A DNA stretch of 64,000 nt from Uranotaenia lowii. Lineage: Eukaryota > Arthropoda > Insecta > Diptera > Culicidae. Of the stretch, positions 11,834 through 24,102 are shown piece after piece. Numbering within the stretch: position 1 is the stretch's first letter; every line of letters starts with the position of its first letter. The position numbers and the translations under genes were made by a program. Below the pieces are notes generated by a model. It did not search any database. It was not told the origin of the DNA and saw only the letters and a list, made by a program, of their open reading frames with translations. Location of the stretch: contig NC_073693.1 in the NCBI RefSeq assembly GCF_029784155.1, forward strand, positions 187,261,802-187,325,801, in the 5' to 3' direction.

Positions 11834-13747
11834 ATACAGATAATTGCTTTTTATATATATATAGATTTTTAATGAGTTGAAATTCATTCAGAAAATTCTG
11901 GTTCCATACTGTCAAAATAATTATATTTTTGTTATCATATTTTAGATTCCTAGTTTAGTTTTTTTTTTGAAATTTGAATAATTATTTTAAATAGGTTTTT
12001 AGCTAATGTTTTGAAATCCTGGTTATAGTATTTTTTTTGCATTTCATTCAAAAATTTGATCGATGAATTTCTAAAGGCAAATGCATTTTCTAAATTTAAA
12101 TAATTTCAGGATTTGAAAAAAAGAATATTAGAAACCACCCTGAGTATTTGTTTCGTTTTTAGATTCGAAATTCTTGAACGAAATTCTTATGCGAAATTCA
12201 GGTATAGCCAAGCTTCAAAATGGCGATCCAGAAATGGAAACTCGGATCCAGATCTTCATTCTACACTCATATGTAAATTCAGATTCATAAGTCGGATAAA
12301 AAAATTGAAATAATAATTGAAACCCAAAACATCAAAATTTTAGTAATAGATTCATGGTTGAGGGCTCTGAAAAATATTTCACATTCTTAAATTCTGATTT
12401 GGAATTCAGTTTGAAAAAAAAAACGTATTGAAATACGGAAACAAATTCAAAATTCAGTTTTTGAATGTGGGTTCGGAATTCAGATTTAGGATTGATATAA
12501 AAAATTTAAGTTCCGATTCAGATTGTAAGTAGGTTTTACAATCAACATAAAAATATCAAGATGGCTATTCCATTGAAGAATTGAAACGTCAAGAGTTATC
12601 AAACTTATAATGTTGATAGGTAACATAATTTAAAAATTTCAGCTGAAGATCACAAATGTGTGGCGCACGAATGAATGTATGCGTATATCATACATTCCTT
12701 CTGTGTGAGTCGTGAATGGGTTAAACGCATACCGCGTCATCCCACATAAGCGTACGGGGAGTCAGCCAGTCGGTCGGTGAGCAAACGAGCAAGCCGAGTA
12801 GTGCGTGCAGTTTCCGCTGCAGTTAGTGATCCGGTGGCCCCCCTGGTGCTGCTACCGAGCTTCGGAGCTCCGGACGGGTCTGCACAACAAATATTTTGTT
12901 TTAGCTCAATTTGATTACATTTGGAAGTTTTATTTATGACAACAAACACTGATTTTTCTATTCATGAAAAATCATCCACAGGATTTGTGTTTTGGAATTG
13001 ATTTTAAATAAAGAATGTTTGCTGATAAAGAAACATGTAATCTTCACGTGAAAAAATTAACAGGGAATTTCATATTTTCTCAGTGTTTTGTTTATTTTGT
13101 TTTAAATCTCAGGTTTTTAAATATCTATAAATTTTGAATTAAAATTTAGAATTTGAATTTGCAAGAATCAGATTTGAAAAGCTAAATTTTTATATTCTAC
13201 TTTCACTTTTTAAAACTTTATATTTTTACCATTGATGGTTGAATCGAAATGGATGATTAATTATAATAAGATTTTGGAAATTTCATCTGATCAATTTTCA
13301 TAGAGAGTAGAAAAGTGATTACGAGTGCTTAAAATATAAAATTTTATGAGGGTTGTTTGATAACAAAACAGAGGCTGCCTAAGACCTAAATTATACAAAC
13401 GTTTTGGAAATAAATAATCTGATGGCAATTGAAATTTTGTTGTTTCGAAACAATGGCTATTCTTTGCATTTACGGTTAATGGTAAACTAATTCTTGATAT
13501 CAAAAACAGTAAAAAGTAATAAAATTGTAAAATTTTAGACTTCTAAAAATGCTATTTTGCCATTTGGTCCTTTCTGCTTGTTCCTACAGCAGATGCAATT
13601 TCAAAAGTCACAAGACTCAATAATCGCTTCAGCACGATTTTATAAATATTGTTTTCAAAAATATATAGGTATAACATTAACGCAGTTAACTAAAGAGCCG
13701 CAGCTTTACATCAAAAGAGCCGCAGGTTGCCGACCTATGAGCTAGAC

Positions 13748-16700
13748 GAATCAGTCAGAAAAATTTGACTTTTTTATCACTTTATCTATTCATATTTTTG
13801 GATTGAGCTAGAAAAAACCTATCATATTCCTTTCACTTCATGGAATCAATCATTTTCACTTTTATTAAAATTTTAGCTCACTATTGGATCCTCAAAGACT
13901 ACTCGATTTACCATGTAAATTTTGGTCAAATAGTTGATTTGCAGCTCTTTTAAGGTCTTCCTCTGGAACTTTTTTCGATTTTTCTCGATTCTGCCGAAAC
14001 ATTTTTGTCAATGAACTTCAGTATTGAGCGCTATCTAACAAACAACTTAACAGATTGTCACCAAATTTTGCACACATACACATTACATTACTAGACAGCT
14101 TCACAGAAAATTTTATCAATTTTCATTTCTGCATCCAAAAGTTGTTTACAATACCAAGTGTTGGATTTTTTTTTTCTAATACACTCCTTAGTAACATTTA
14201 ATCACAAAACTCACAGTTGCAGCACGATTACATGTCACTTTACAAGTAATGGGATATTTTCTATAGCGTTTGCAAAGCGATGCAATTTGATGTAGGACAC
14301 ACCTTACTTAGGCTACATAGCTGATTACGCTCGCAAACGATCATGAACAGCAAGTTTTTCAATGGGTAGAATTTTAAGATATTTTCATTTATCGATTTCA
14401 TATTTACTTCCGGGTTGAAAGCAGGCCAAAATTTTAATTAGCCTAATGTTTTTGTTCATCCTTTTTATTTCAAGAGCTTACAACTTTCTTTATGAACCCA
14501 CCTCAGCCCAGTTTATTCTCTCTCGAGCACATTCCAATAAACTAGTGATAGATAGGAGATTCCACCACTCAAACTCTCAGAAGAATTTCCAGCTTCAAAA
14601 GAATGCTGACAACAAAGATGGATCAGCTTGTATTTAGGAAAGGATGAAATTTCGTAGGCGCTATTTCCCCACTCCTTTCAGAACTATTTGTATCGTGGGT
14701 CGAATCGTTGGATGTTGCTTCAAATTTTATAAAATTTAACGCCACGTTTCAGTGCTCAATAAAATTTAGAAAAAATACATATAGACATATCAAGCCTAAA
14801 TGAACGGTATTGTACAATTTAATTTTATAAATGCAAAACAAAGCTGAAGCATTCACTTTTCAAATTGTGTATATAAATTTAAACGAAAATGCAAAATAGA
14901 AAATGACTTTGTGGTGGACAGACGGGTGAAATGGGTCAAATGTATTCTAACGTCTTTAAATGTTTGTCTACTTCAAGGCGTTTTAATAACATGGAAACAG
15001 TATTTAAGTACACTGAACGTTTGGTATCAATCAATAAATTTTTATGTGCACTTCACGACCAGTTTCCACAGGTTTTATTCAAAAATTATTTCAAGAAAGG
15101 TAGTATGGTGGCAGTAAATGGTTGAAGAGGATCAAATCAAAATCAAAAACATTACCAGCTATTGTTCGTACACAGCTACGTAAAAATTCAAGTCTGAATG
15201 TGTTCTGCTTCTATTCAATAATAGTTTGCGCATAAGAGCAGAGATTCTCGAAAACATAGTTAAAAAATTTACCTTTGTGCTGTCAATTTGTATCATATTT
15301 TTATTTTCAGCGCTAGTCTTGCAGCTAGAAAGAGGGTAAAATCGACTCGAAACTTATTTTTGTTGCGGAGAAAATGGAGGCTTTGTGATTGAAACAGGTC
15401 AAGCGTGCACTAATTGGCAAAAAAAACTCTTCGTTAATGGTACACGTAACATTGGACGCCAACATCGAGAACCTCTTGGTATTTCCTAGTGACTTCAGCA
15501 TCCTGTTTATTTGGTTCAAAATTTAAACCAGATCACCCAACATTATAAAACATTAACAGTGCTCTTACCCTAAGCAGAGTAATTCTCACGTTGCACTGTG
15601 GTTGGCCGCATGGATAAAAGGTGTACAAGCTTGGTAGCACAGCGGCTCGTTTAAAATGGTTGCTACAATTTTCGTTACCTTTTGCCTGGTGACATGACAC
15701 CGTTTCTTTCCGTCGAACATTACCTGGCTGGCAGGAGTCTGGCCGCAGAGGGACAAACTCCTACACAACGACGACGTGGCTCACGTGGCGTGGCAACAAT
15801 GTCCTACACGTACTGAACAGGACAAACAACGGCGGCAAACCCATGAGCACACGTACATAGGTATGTATATGTTTGTGTGTCTCTGGAGAAGCATATTTGC
15901 CTCCCTGCACTCATTTGTCGGATTCATAAATTTTCTACCATGATGAATTTCAACGAGCATCGGCGTCCGAACGAATCAGCACTACTTGCTTCCATCATTG
16001 TTGCAATAAACTACTATAAACTTGACCTTTTCAAATATTCGGTGAAACGAATATTCGATCGAATATTCTGTAGAATTTTTAAGCGATTTTTTCAATTTCC
16101 TTAATTTTTCTCTATTGAAATGTCCCTTATGTTTTAGGCGATTATTTTCAACCAGATGTGTGATGTATAACATCTTCTTAAAGTATGGGAATCTCGTTTA
16201 GCCAAGATTTCAAGAATTCAAAGCGCGTTCCATTGAACGATCGGATAATTTTCTAAATGGTACCACTTACTGAAAGGACATTATCAAAAAACAGGATGAA
16301 TTCCAGTAAGATCTGGGACAAATCATGTCGAAACAGATTCCTAGTAATTCAAACTTGTCTAAATATTTGATATCGAATTAGATGAATGTCCCATTTGAGC
16401 AAGAAAAAAAGTTGTTGAAAACAACAATGATCCGCAACCTTAAGAAAACTGAACCAAATTTTCCTATTTGATTTAACTAACCCGGGCGAAATACAGGAAA
16501 TTTAAAGCAGTTTTTTGATATCCTGACCAGGTTTTGACTTATCTCGAATTATTTATTGTATTTATGGGCACGCCCGGATCATGGATGTATCCAAAAAAAT
16601 CTGAAATAAACGATAATCAAAGTAAAATTGGCAGTTTTTTTAGCATTCCCGGTGAGTCCGTTCCTTTGCGCAACTTTTCTCATACTTTAAATACGTCTCA

Positions 16701-16850
16701 ATTATACCATAGCCGTGTGAACAGGGAAGTTAAAGCACAAATCTCCGTTCCACTGAAGTACTTTTCTGTTAAAATTTTAATTTTCGAAACAATTATTTTT
16801 AAGTAATGCCTTCTTATCTTTAGATATGAAAGTTTCATACCCTATTATCC
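13748..16850. other. Low-repeat region, no gene recognised
   Basis: No coding pattern stands out. 15590-15870 is GC-richer than its surroundings and includes CCTACACAACGACGACGTGG; it could be regulatory or a noncoding exon, but nothing decides this. 16480-16660 resembles the decayed GGCAAGCCTGGATATATC-type repeat at 1340-1400. Confidence 0.35.
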
Positions 16851-17159
16851 TTGAATTCTTTCAAATCTTTCCTTAAATGCATTTTGCTTTTCAAGGGACA
16901 GTTTGTTTCAGATCGAATGAAAAAAATCAAACTTTTGAAGCGCACAGCCTCATTTAAAGCTTGCTTAATTTAGAATTGGAAAAAAATTTTTTGCTCACAT
17001 TGTGGCCCTTTTGGTAGACGGTTTTTAAATTCTTGGCACCCACGTGTCTGGAATTTTGTCAGCTTCACGTAAGTATTTTTAACAATTCGCAAATCGACTG
17101 TGCTTTGTAAACAATCAACAAGTCGAAGCCGAAAGAAGGGAAAAAATGTGCACACTTAT

Positions 17160-17620
17160 TTGGAAAATCCATTGTGGTCTGCGAACCGGCTAGCTAAACA
17201 GCAGAAATTGCCCAGAAATATCGTATTGCGCGTTATCAAACGGAATAAGGAAACATTGACGACGACTCGGAAGTGAAACTGTCGTCGACGTCGGAGTAAA
17301 ACTGTCGACCGGAAACTGCGTGTCAAGATTTTGAAGACGATTAAGAGAAAATCCAATCTATCAGACCTTGATTTGGCCAGAAAATCCGGTGCTGCCCATA
17401 GTACCATGAAGAGAATTCGACTCCGGGAAGGAACCAAGTCGTAATGGGAGAGCAAACAGCCAAAATCCGTGCTAAGAAGCTATAGGACCAGGCTGACCAA
17501 GTTCGACGGGTGTCATCTGATGGACAATGAAACTTATGTCAAGGCTGACTTCGGGCAAATCCAAGTTCCAAAATTTTACTTATCAACGGCTTGGGGGGAT
17601 GTTCCAGCAAACGTAAATCT
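17160..17620 (+). pseudogene. DD37E-type mariner transposase fragment
   Basis: Plus-strand reading yields a helix-turn-helix region (LPRNIVLRVIKRNKETL, near 17195), a second one (RKLRVKILKTIKRKSNLSDL, near 17310, then AAHSTMKRIRLREG near 17395), and the first catalytic block KFDGCHLMDNETYVKADFGQ near 17495. The same blocks in the same order occur in the mariner at 40620-41925. Stops and frameshifts break it, and it stops after a GDVPAN block where a different repeat begins, so the second Asp and the Glu are missing. Confidence 0.82.
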
Positions 17621-17621
17621 G

Positions 17622-18480
17622 GGGCCGTTCACATACCACGTGACAACTTTGTGGGGGGGTCGGAGGTGTATGGAAATCAGTGATTGAAATCCTCACCAAT
17701 TTTCTCATCAGAGGCTCTCAAAATACACGCTTTGAGGCCTCGCATAGCAATACAGGAGACGATACGTATACATTCATTCAAACCTCCCCCCATGAGGAGG
17801 ATCTGCTCTGAGAGACACTATTCGTTTGCTGCCCCGAACGAACTCTCTCAACGTTCGGTTGCTACATGATGCATGAGAAGACGAGGCACACATACTCATT
17901 TACGTTATTGAATTTGATGGACTCAAGCCGATAGCTGTCGTTGAGGAGAACATCTTCAACCTCGCCGCAAAGGTTGAGGCAACTACGACAACAACCAAAC
18001 TTATTGCATTGCTTAGGCCCGCAACGTATGGAGCAAGGATGGGGGAGGAAAAAAAAAAACGAAAAAACTAGCTGCCTGCGTGCGGTTGCTGTGTAATAAT
18101 AGCAATAGCTGAAAAACCTCGGGTATTCGATCCAGGCACAAACGAGGAGACTCGGGTTTGCTGTGCCTTTTGAATTCGGTTCCCTCAAGAATGTAACAGG
18201 AGATGAGTGAGAGCCAATCGTTTGTTTTTTTTGGATTCGCTGCCTCGAAAGTATATCGCTTCGTGAAGGCGGGCCATGTTGAGAGCGTATGCATCATCAG
18301 TTTTGTCGTTTTCGCTGCCTCAAAGCAACCTTTGCTTCCGAGTAAAGCGTTGAGCGAGAGAAGGTTAATCAATTCATTCTCATCCAAATACAACCACTGA
18401 TGGAAATGTTCGCGCTTGTCCACGGAGAGGAGGTAGGGGTTTTAGTCATGTCCACGTGGACATACTGGAATATTTTCTAA
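17622..18480. repeat. GGGGCCGTTCACATACCACGTG repeat, interrupted by a hAT MITE
   Basis: Once the hAT MITE is removed, the flanks join a G-run sequence to CTTGTCCACGG and ATGTCCACGTGGACAT. A related fragment with GTCCACGCTTGTCCACGGAG lies at 18735-18795. The CCACGTGG palindromic words suggest inverted termini of a MITE, but I could not define exact ends. Confidence 0.4.
17678..18399. mobile_element. hAT MITE, copy 1, 722 bp
   Basis: Ends are CAGTGATTG... and ...CAACCACTG with exact 8-bp flanking repeats ATGGAAAT (17670-17677 and 18400-18407). The interior matches copy 2 at 28685-29368 over its full length (for example CATGAGGAGGATCTGCTCTG and CTAGCTGCCTGCGTGCGGTT). Several open frames on both strands are by-products; none looks like a transposase. 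Confidence 0.95.
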
Positions 18481-18859
18481 AGGTAAATAAATATTAAGAT
18501 GTCTAAATCATAATCTTTAAATCGCGAAGCTTTCCAGTTTGAGTTTAAACAATTAGTAGCCACCTGAAAGCAATTGATAAATATGATATTTTAGAAATAA
18601 AAAAAAATTAAATCTTTGTATATGCTTATTCATATTTCTTTAATCAGTCATTTCAATAACAAAATTAAAAACAAGTGTTTTCTAACTGTCAATTTAGATT
18701 AAAAAAAAAATTCAAATCTGTCCCTAGGACACCCGGGGAGTGGGGTAGGGGTTTGAAAAATGTCCACGCTTGTCCACGGAGGGGGACAATTTTGCACGAA
18801 AATTTAAGAAGGTGGTGCGCCGCCTTATACCTTTACTCGACGTTATATGCTTTTATATG

Positions 18860-19478
18860 CCAAAACGTTCCAACCAGAAAACGAAAACGTAAATTCATTA
18901 TTACCAACCATGGTGGAATGTCGAACTCCGAAATTGTCGAAATCACCTTCGCTAGGCCCGGAAACTCTACTTCCACCACAAGAGTGATAAGAACAAATTA
19001 GAGCTTCTCGAGCTTAAAAGAAATTATAAAGCGTTTAACGCACACTTCTTTCAAATCTACACGAAAAACATCAAGAGAAGTTTGAAAAAACAGTCCAAAA
19101 CATTTCTGGTCCTAAATTCACAAACGCAAAACCTGTTCCGATGTTCCTGCCACCATGTTTTGCGACCAAGGTCAACCACGTCGAATTTGATGTTATTTAT
19201 TTCATCGCTGTTCAACAACATGCAAAACCAAATCCAAACAGATTTTATATACACCGACTTCAGTAAAGCGTTCGAAAAAGTTCCACTCATACTGGCGATC
19301 GAAAGATTTATAAGATTGGGATTTCTGCAATGAATCCTTTATTATTTAACAGGACGTAATGCGCACGTGAAAACTGAAGCAACTCAATCCGAAAAATTTC
19401 AGATCACGTCGGGTGTCCCTCAAGGTAGTATTCTTGGATCTCTGTTGTTCGTGCTATTTGTGAATGATCTCGAAGTCG
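18860..19478 (+). pseudogene. LINE reverse transcriptase, 5' part
   Basis: A plus-strand linker region (KLELLELKRNYKAFNAHF near 19000) is followed by reverse transcriptase blocks YTDFSKAFEKVP near 19250 and ITSGVPQGSILGSLLFVLFVNDLE near 19400. This is non-LTR (jockey/CR1-like) ORF2. Sequence expected between linker and YTDFSKAF is mostly missing, and a stop follows GFLQ. It is cut at 19478 by a minus-strand retroelement fragment; the later part is at about 20106-20845. Confidence 0.82.
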
Positions 19479-20105
19479 TTTTTTTTTATTCAAATATCGT
19501 TTATTAAGGCCTAATTACTTTTTTATTGAATGTTTTCACTAGCCGAGGGTCATTTGTCTTAATATTAAGGGAAGGTTGGAATGGGTTTGGAGAGGGAGAA
19601 GGGATTTGGGGGGAGGGGGTTTTGGGGGTATTCGATTTGATCTGTTCCGTATGGCTAGGGGATCCATTTGCTTTCCCACAGCGTGGGAGAGGGTTGAGGG
19701 GTTATCAGTTTCCGGTTTGAGATGTGTAGTGATTTGATTCGTTCGCTTCTGTTGAGTAGTTTGCTGCGGTTGTTGAATTGCTTCTGTTGAATCTGGGCTG
19801 GTGGTTGAGGTGTGCTATTGTCGGTTATTTTCGGTTGGTGCTGGTCTGCCGTTCTTACAATGCTGGCGAATGTGGTTGGTGTGCTATTCTTTTGCTGGAT
19901 ATTTTTTCTTGCGACTGTTATCGAAATATTCTGTTCGGTGGTAATTTTCAAGGTGGCTGTTTCGGCTAACCAAGGCGGGCACAATCAATTTAATGTTGAA
20001 TGACCTTCAATTTTGCAGTACCCACAGTAATAATGGTGTTGCAATGCTGCACTAATGCGTAGATCCCATAGAGTAATCAGTTTATAACTGCCTCCTATTC
20101 CTAAT
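19479..20105 (-). mobile_element. 5'-truncated retroposon fragment with zinc knuckle
   Basis: On the minus strand a CCHC zinc-knuckle-like run CGYCKIEGHSTLN...CP (about 20040-19990) leads into an open frame (19984-19655) containing TTFASIVRTADQH, the style of the C-terminal part of a jockey/I-type ORF1. A 3' untranslated stretch with AATAAA and a short A tail (T run at 19479-19487 on the plus strand) follows. A stop separates the knuckle from the rest. It sits inside another LINE in opposite orientation. I found no clean target duplication, and the host lost its catalytic ADD box at this point. Confidence 0.6.
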
Positions 20106-20845
20106 CGTGACAAATTTCCATGCAGACTGGATTACCCTTCTCCATTTACCAGGAGCAGGGTTTAGATTACACATCTCTACACAGCTCATAGCGTGTCTAT
20201 AGAAAAAGTAGAATCTATTACAGATCTTGGTGTGATTATGGAAAAATATCTGACATTCAATGAGCGTTTAGCTGTAACCGTGGCCAAAGCAAAAACTGTG
20301 CTGGGATTTCTGGTAAGGAACACATAAGAATTCAGTGACATTACCACTCTCAAAGCATTGTACTGCTCACTCGTTCGCTGCGGCTTGGAGTACAATATCC
20401 AAATATGGGCACCAAACTCAATTGGCGGGATGAAACTACTTGAGTCAGTTCAGAAGCGGTTTACCATGGAAAGAACTCAAGCGATTCCCCCCTACTATGA
20501 TCGATGTGGAATTTTGAACATCGAACCAATCGGTTCTACTTCGTCGTCTGTTTATATTCAACGTCATATCCGGGAATAAAGACAGTGCCAGTCTCATAGA
20601 AGGATACCGTATCATGTTCCATCACTTCCATCTCGTTCTCTGAAAAGTTTCGAGTCGCCAGAATCAAACATTTATAGAAGAAACGAATTTTATAATCCAT
20701 TTGACATCTCATGTAGATTGATAAAGTGTATGGGATTTTTTAATTTCAATATGAATAATGATAGTTTTAAGCGTAGTTTAAGTAATATTTATATTTATGA
20801 TATTGAGGTTTCTAAGACCGTGAACAATAAATAAAAATAAATAAT
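20106..20845 (+). pseudogene. LINE reverse transcriptase, 3' part
   Basis: Plus-strand reading gives VESITDLGVIMEKYLTFNER near 20210, KAKTVLGFLVRN near 20285, and ALYCSLVRCGLEYNIQIWAP near 20355, the thumb/connection blocks that follow the catalytic core in jockey/CR1-like enzymes. It continues to a tail ending in repeated AATAAA words near 20820-20845, presumably the LINE 3' end. It belongs with 18860-19478; a stop after LVRN shows it is dead. Confidence 0.8.
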
Positions 20846-23423
20846 ATAAATCACTCTCTGGAGCCACGTTTAGAATTGCTTTGAGACCACCTTATGAGTT
20901 TTTACTTAGACCATTCTAGACAAACATGTTTTGCCCGGATATGAACAACGTTCCTTAAAGAACAAGACGCACCTTGCTTAACAACTTAGTTCGATGAGTC
21001 AGTTCCGGAGGGTTTTCCCGAGTCCAATGACACCAGAAGACATCAGCTCAATTTTATACCAAGAAGACCAAGGAGAAAGTCAATTTTTCATCCAGCGGCT
21101 CTATTTCAGGATATTTCAAGTTGCAAGCACAATCAAGTGAAACGTAATTGGGGGATGAAAACAGTCTCTTTCTCTTTAACGGTTTTACCTCCAATCCAAG
21201 AAACGTCAGCGGTCTCCACTTCACTTTGTTTTCATCTTCGATCAGAACGATCTTTACATAGCGATTCTTTATTGGGTGCTACGTATCTGTTTTTATAGTA
21301 TGGTGTCAGCACCACGAATATTCATGCTCTTTTCGAAAAAAAAATCAAGCGGAGGATTATGAGGGATGCGTAGCGTTAATCGGTGATCACCGTTGCAAAA
21401 GTACGTAGAGTCTTCCTTAAAGCCTTTGAAAAACTCTTTGGGGATTTGCTGAAGTGTCTTACTTTTTTTGCGAAATTTGAAAAAAAAAACTATGAAACTT
21501 AAATGTTCACTTCCAGTTATATCCAAAATGTTATGAAGCTGTTTAATGTTTAATGTTTATTGTTAGGAGTACGTGAGCCTGTCAGTTATAAACTATTCTG
21601 AGGTTGTTGAAAAATTGTCTTTATTCCAGGATTCCAGGGTTTCTGTTTACTCTGATAAATGCCCTTTTTTCGTTCCAGTCGATATAAGTAAGTTACCTAC
21701 ATAAAATCTCACCCAGACAGTCATTTATTTAAATAATCAAAATTCCATTCCATAGCCTTAAAACCCAAAACCCGAAACAGGATAAAAACACAACGTCAAT
21801 GCGCCCGGGGAGTTTCCCCAAGCAAGTGAAACAACCGCGGAGGCTTAACGCCAGGAGCGGCGCCACACCGGATGCGGATGGATTGCCACGCCCAACCGAC
21901 AACAGACCGAAACCACCGAGGCATCAAACCAACGATCCAACACAGAAAATTAAAACTGAAAAATAATTTATATTATCCGGTGAACGTGTGTGTATACATA
22001 CTTCTGAGTAGGTATGGTAAGTGTATGGTCTGGAGCTAGCATGTGAGTCGAGCTTTCTCGAATAGAAAACGCTCAGTGGGGGAAAAAGCGAACACGAATT
22101 TTACCCATTCCATCCATTGTAGCGTGAAGGAATTCCTCAAGGCGTTAGAACGGTGGCTACATGATTTTTTCCAGGGTTCAAGAGAGGTTTTTTTTTTCTG
22201 CGGTGGCCCTTCTTCGGCATGCTCGTACCTATTTTTGATAGCACATGCTAAACATGACAGGGACGTAATAAACTCATTACTTTCGCCCGATCTTCAGCTG
22301 GAGCTTGTTTGCGTAAACGAGCTTCTGCAAATATTTTCTTGTTCGTTTTTCTTCGACCGTGTCATGTGATTTTGATGTGTAGAACTAGAAATTGGTTTAT
22401 TATAATTCTTTACAGCTTGTGTACAGAAAATTCTTCACCGCCAATATTTGTTTTGGGTTCGTCATGCTGGAGCTGAGTTGGGAAAAACGCCAGTACCTAG
22501 TACTTAACATCGTTCAACGGGATTGAATGAATATTGAGGTAGGTACGTACGTCGTTGATGATGCTGGGAAAAGTTATTCACTGAGAGTAGGTGTTTACGA
22601 GCTGCTGCTCGTCTTGCGTGATAAGATTTTCCATGTTATGATACAAAAATAAATACTAAGAATTTTTTCTCCGTTTATTCCAGAAAACGCCCTGTTCTGT
22701 GCGGTTTCAAGTTGAGCTGTAATACAGATAGAGAGCATTGACTTTTGAAAAATAAAACAATTTTGTTTGCTATCACCCTATTTTGATCAAAGTTGATTGA
22801 ATTTGTCATCCAACGTCGAAAGTACAAAGAAGTACGATACAAAAATATTCATAGAAAGTTTGGATCATTTTATCTGGACCAACTGTATTACAGTGCAAGG
22901 AAAATTTAAGAATGTAGTGCCAAGGTCGCCAAGGAAGTCCTGCTTCTGTAGTAGTAAAGTCTGTGGCGTTACTGGTATGAACAATCTGCAGAATACTTGT
23001 ATTTATTGTTTTTTATTATCGATCATAGTTTTCAAATCTGTAGAAATAATTTCACATCAATGGTATAGAATAGACTGATACAAGGAAAGTGTGATTTTGC
23101 AATATTAGCTTTTAAAAAGCTGTTTGATCTTCAAAAAATGTTTTCAGAATTAAAATGCATAACACATTAAAATCAAATTGAAATTTTGCTAAAAAATGTG
23201 AAAGTCAATAAACTTTCAGATCAGCACCGAAAATTTAAAAAAATGTGACAATATTCAATAATCCACTCTGATTTTCATAATTATCTTTGTTATTAAAATT
23301 TTATTTTTATCATATTTATCAAGATATGAATGCTAAACCACTGAACAAAGAAAATCAGAATATTCATCGAAATTTTACTCACGCGACTCGAAATAAAAGG
23401 GTTATGGAATCTATTTTTAACAC
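20846..23423. other. Low-repeat region, no gene recognised
   Basis: 21780-21950 is markedly GC-rich (CGGAGGCTTAACGCCAGGAG, CGCCACACCGGATGCGG) and matches no other part of the window; it could be a noncoding exon or promoter-proximal DNA. No splice-supported coding frame is evident. The remainder is AT-rich. Confidence 0.35.
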
Positions 23424-23427
23424 TGCA

Positions 23428-23847
23428 CAGTGGTGCAGAACATCAATCTAGCTGTACAAAATTAGCGTTCAGGGATGAAGAGATAGACATTTGATGTCTT
23501 CAGCAACATTGTTCAGTTTTACATGGAGCAGATTCTAGTATCAAAATTTTTGCCGAGGGGTCCACCGATAGTGAGATAAAAATGCTAACTTTTTTATTTT
23601 TCAAATTAGGGCTTTGATGTCTTCGTCAAAGTTGTTTATATGATCAAAATACATAAGTTTACCTTCATAAAATGGAAGAAATACGTAGGTTTTTCTGATC
23701 AAATGTCTTTCAACAAAAAAAAAGAGTACATTTGGTAAAATTTCACAAAAAGAAGAGTACGCCCGTTTTTCCATCGAAAAAGAGTACATGTACTCTTAAT
23801 AGAGTACGTATGGTAACCCTAAGCTAGATTGATGTTCTGCACCACTG
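23428..23847. mobile_element. 420-bp MITE with perfect 26-bp inverted ends
   Basis: The left end CAGTGGTGCAGAACATCAAT continuing TCTAGCT is exactly inverted at the right end, 26 bp without mismatch. TGCA flanks both sides (23424-23427, 23848-23851), suggesting a 4-bp target duplication. No transposase is encoded; the short open frames are AT-rich noise. Confidence 0.85.
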
Positions 23848-24094
23848 TGCACTGTATTCTTGAATTCAAAATCAGAAATGAAATTCGAATAAATTCTTTG
23901 CAAATCTGAATCATTTTTCAATCTCTCTGCTTTGGATCTTGAATCATATATTTCTCGAGATTTTCCTAGCTTCTTGTGTTCGAAGTTGTTATTGAACCAA
24001 ATATCTGTTTCTGACTTCTGATACTGAGTGTTGAACCAATTCATGAGTTTTAGTTCTACAAATTAATCTTATTTATTTATTTATTTCACCATCA

Positions 24095-24102
24095 CATTTA
24101 GA
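24095..24102. repeat. 8-bp target duplication CATTTAGA, left
   Basis: Exact repeat at 26466-26473 beyond the right end of hAT copy A. Confidence 0.93.

Larger units (their letters stand above)
9927..11865 (-). mobile_element. Nonautonomous Helitron
   Basis: On the minus strand it begins TCTATATATATATAAAAAGC and ends ...GGGATCAGCTAG, that is 5' TC and 3' CTAG, preceded near the end by a hairpin-capable CGAAACGAAGTTCG. It sits exactly between host A and T with no target duplication, all Helitron hallmarks. No Rep/helicase is encoded. The interior is mostly a tandem repeat with 143-bp period and there is a CAAA microsatellite near the 5' end. It is nested in hAT copy C. Confidence 0.78.
8556..13739. 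mobile_element. hAT element (CAGTGGTCGGCAACC family), copy C
   Basis: Termini are CAGTGGTCGGCAACC on the left and GGTTGCCGACCTATG on the right, with subterminal AAGAGCC motifs and exact 8-bp target duplications (AGCTAGAC), which defines a hAT. The 5.2-kb length includes a nested Helitron (9927-11865). I see no transposase, so it is nonautonomous. Copies D (49621-51977) and E (51986-57202) share its ends and interior words (for example TTGCCATTTGGTCCTTTC near 13555 and 51755). A GC-richer patch at 12720-12890 is particular to this copy. Confidence 0.9.

Noticed and set aside
17862..18423. Overlapping 108- and 136-codon minus-strand frames
   Set aside because: They lie in the hAT MITE and differ from the frames in the other MITE copy by indels, so they are not conserved as protein.
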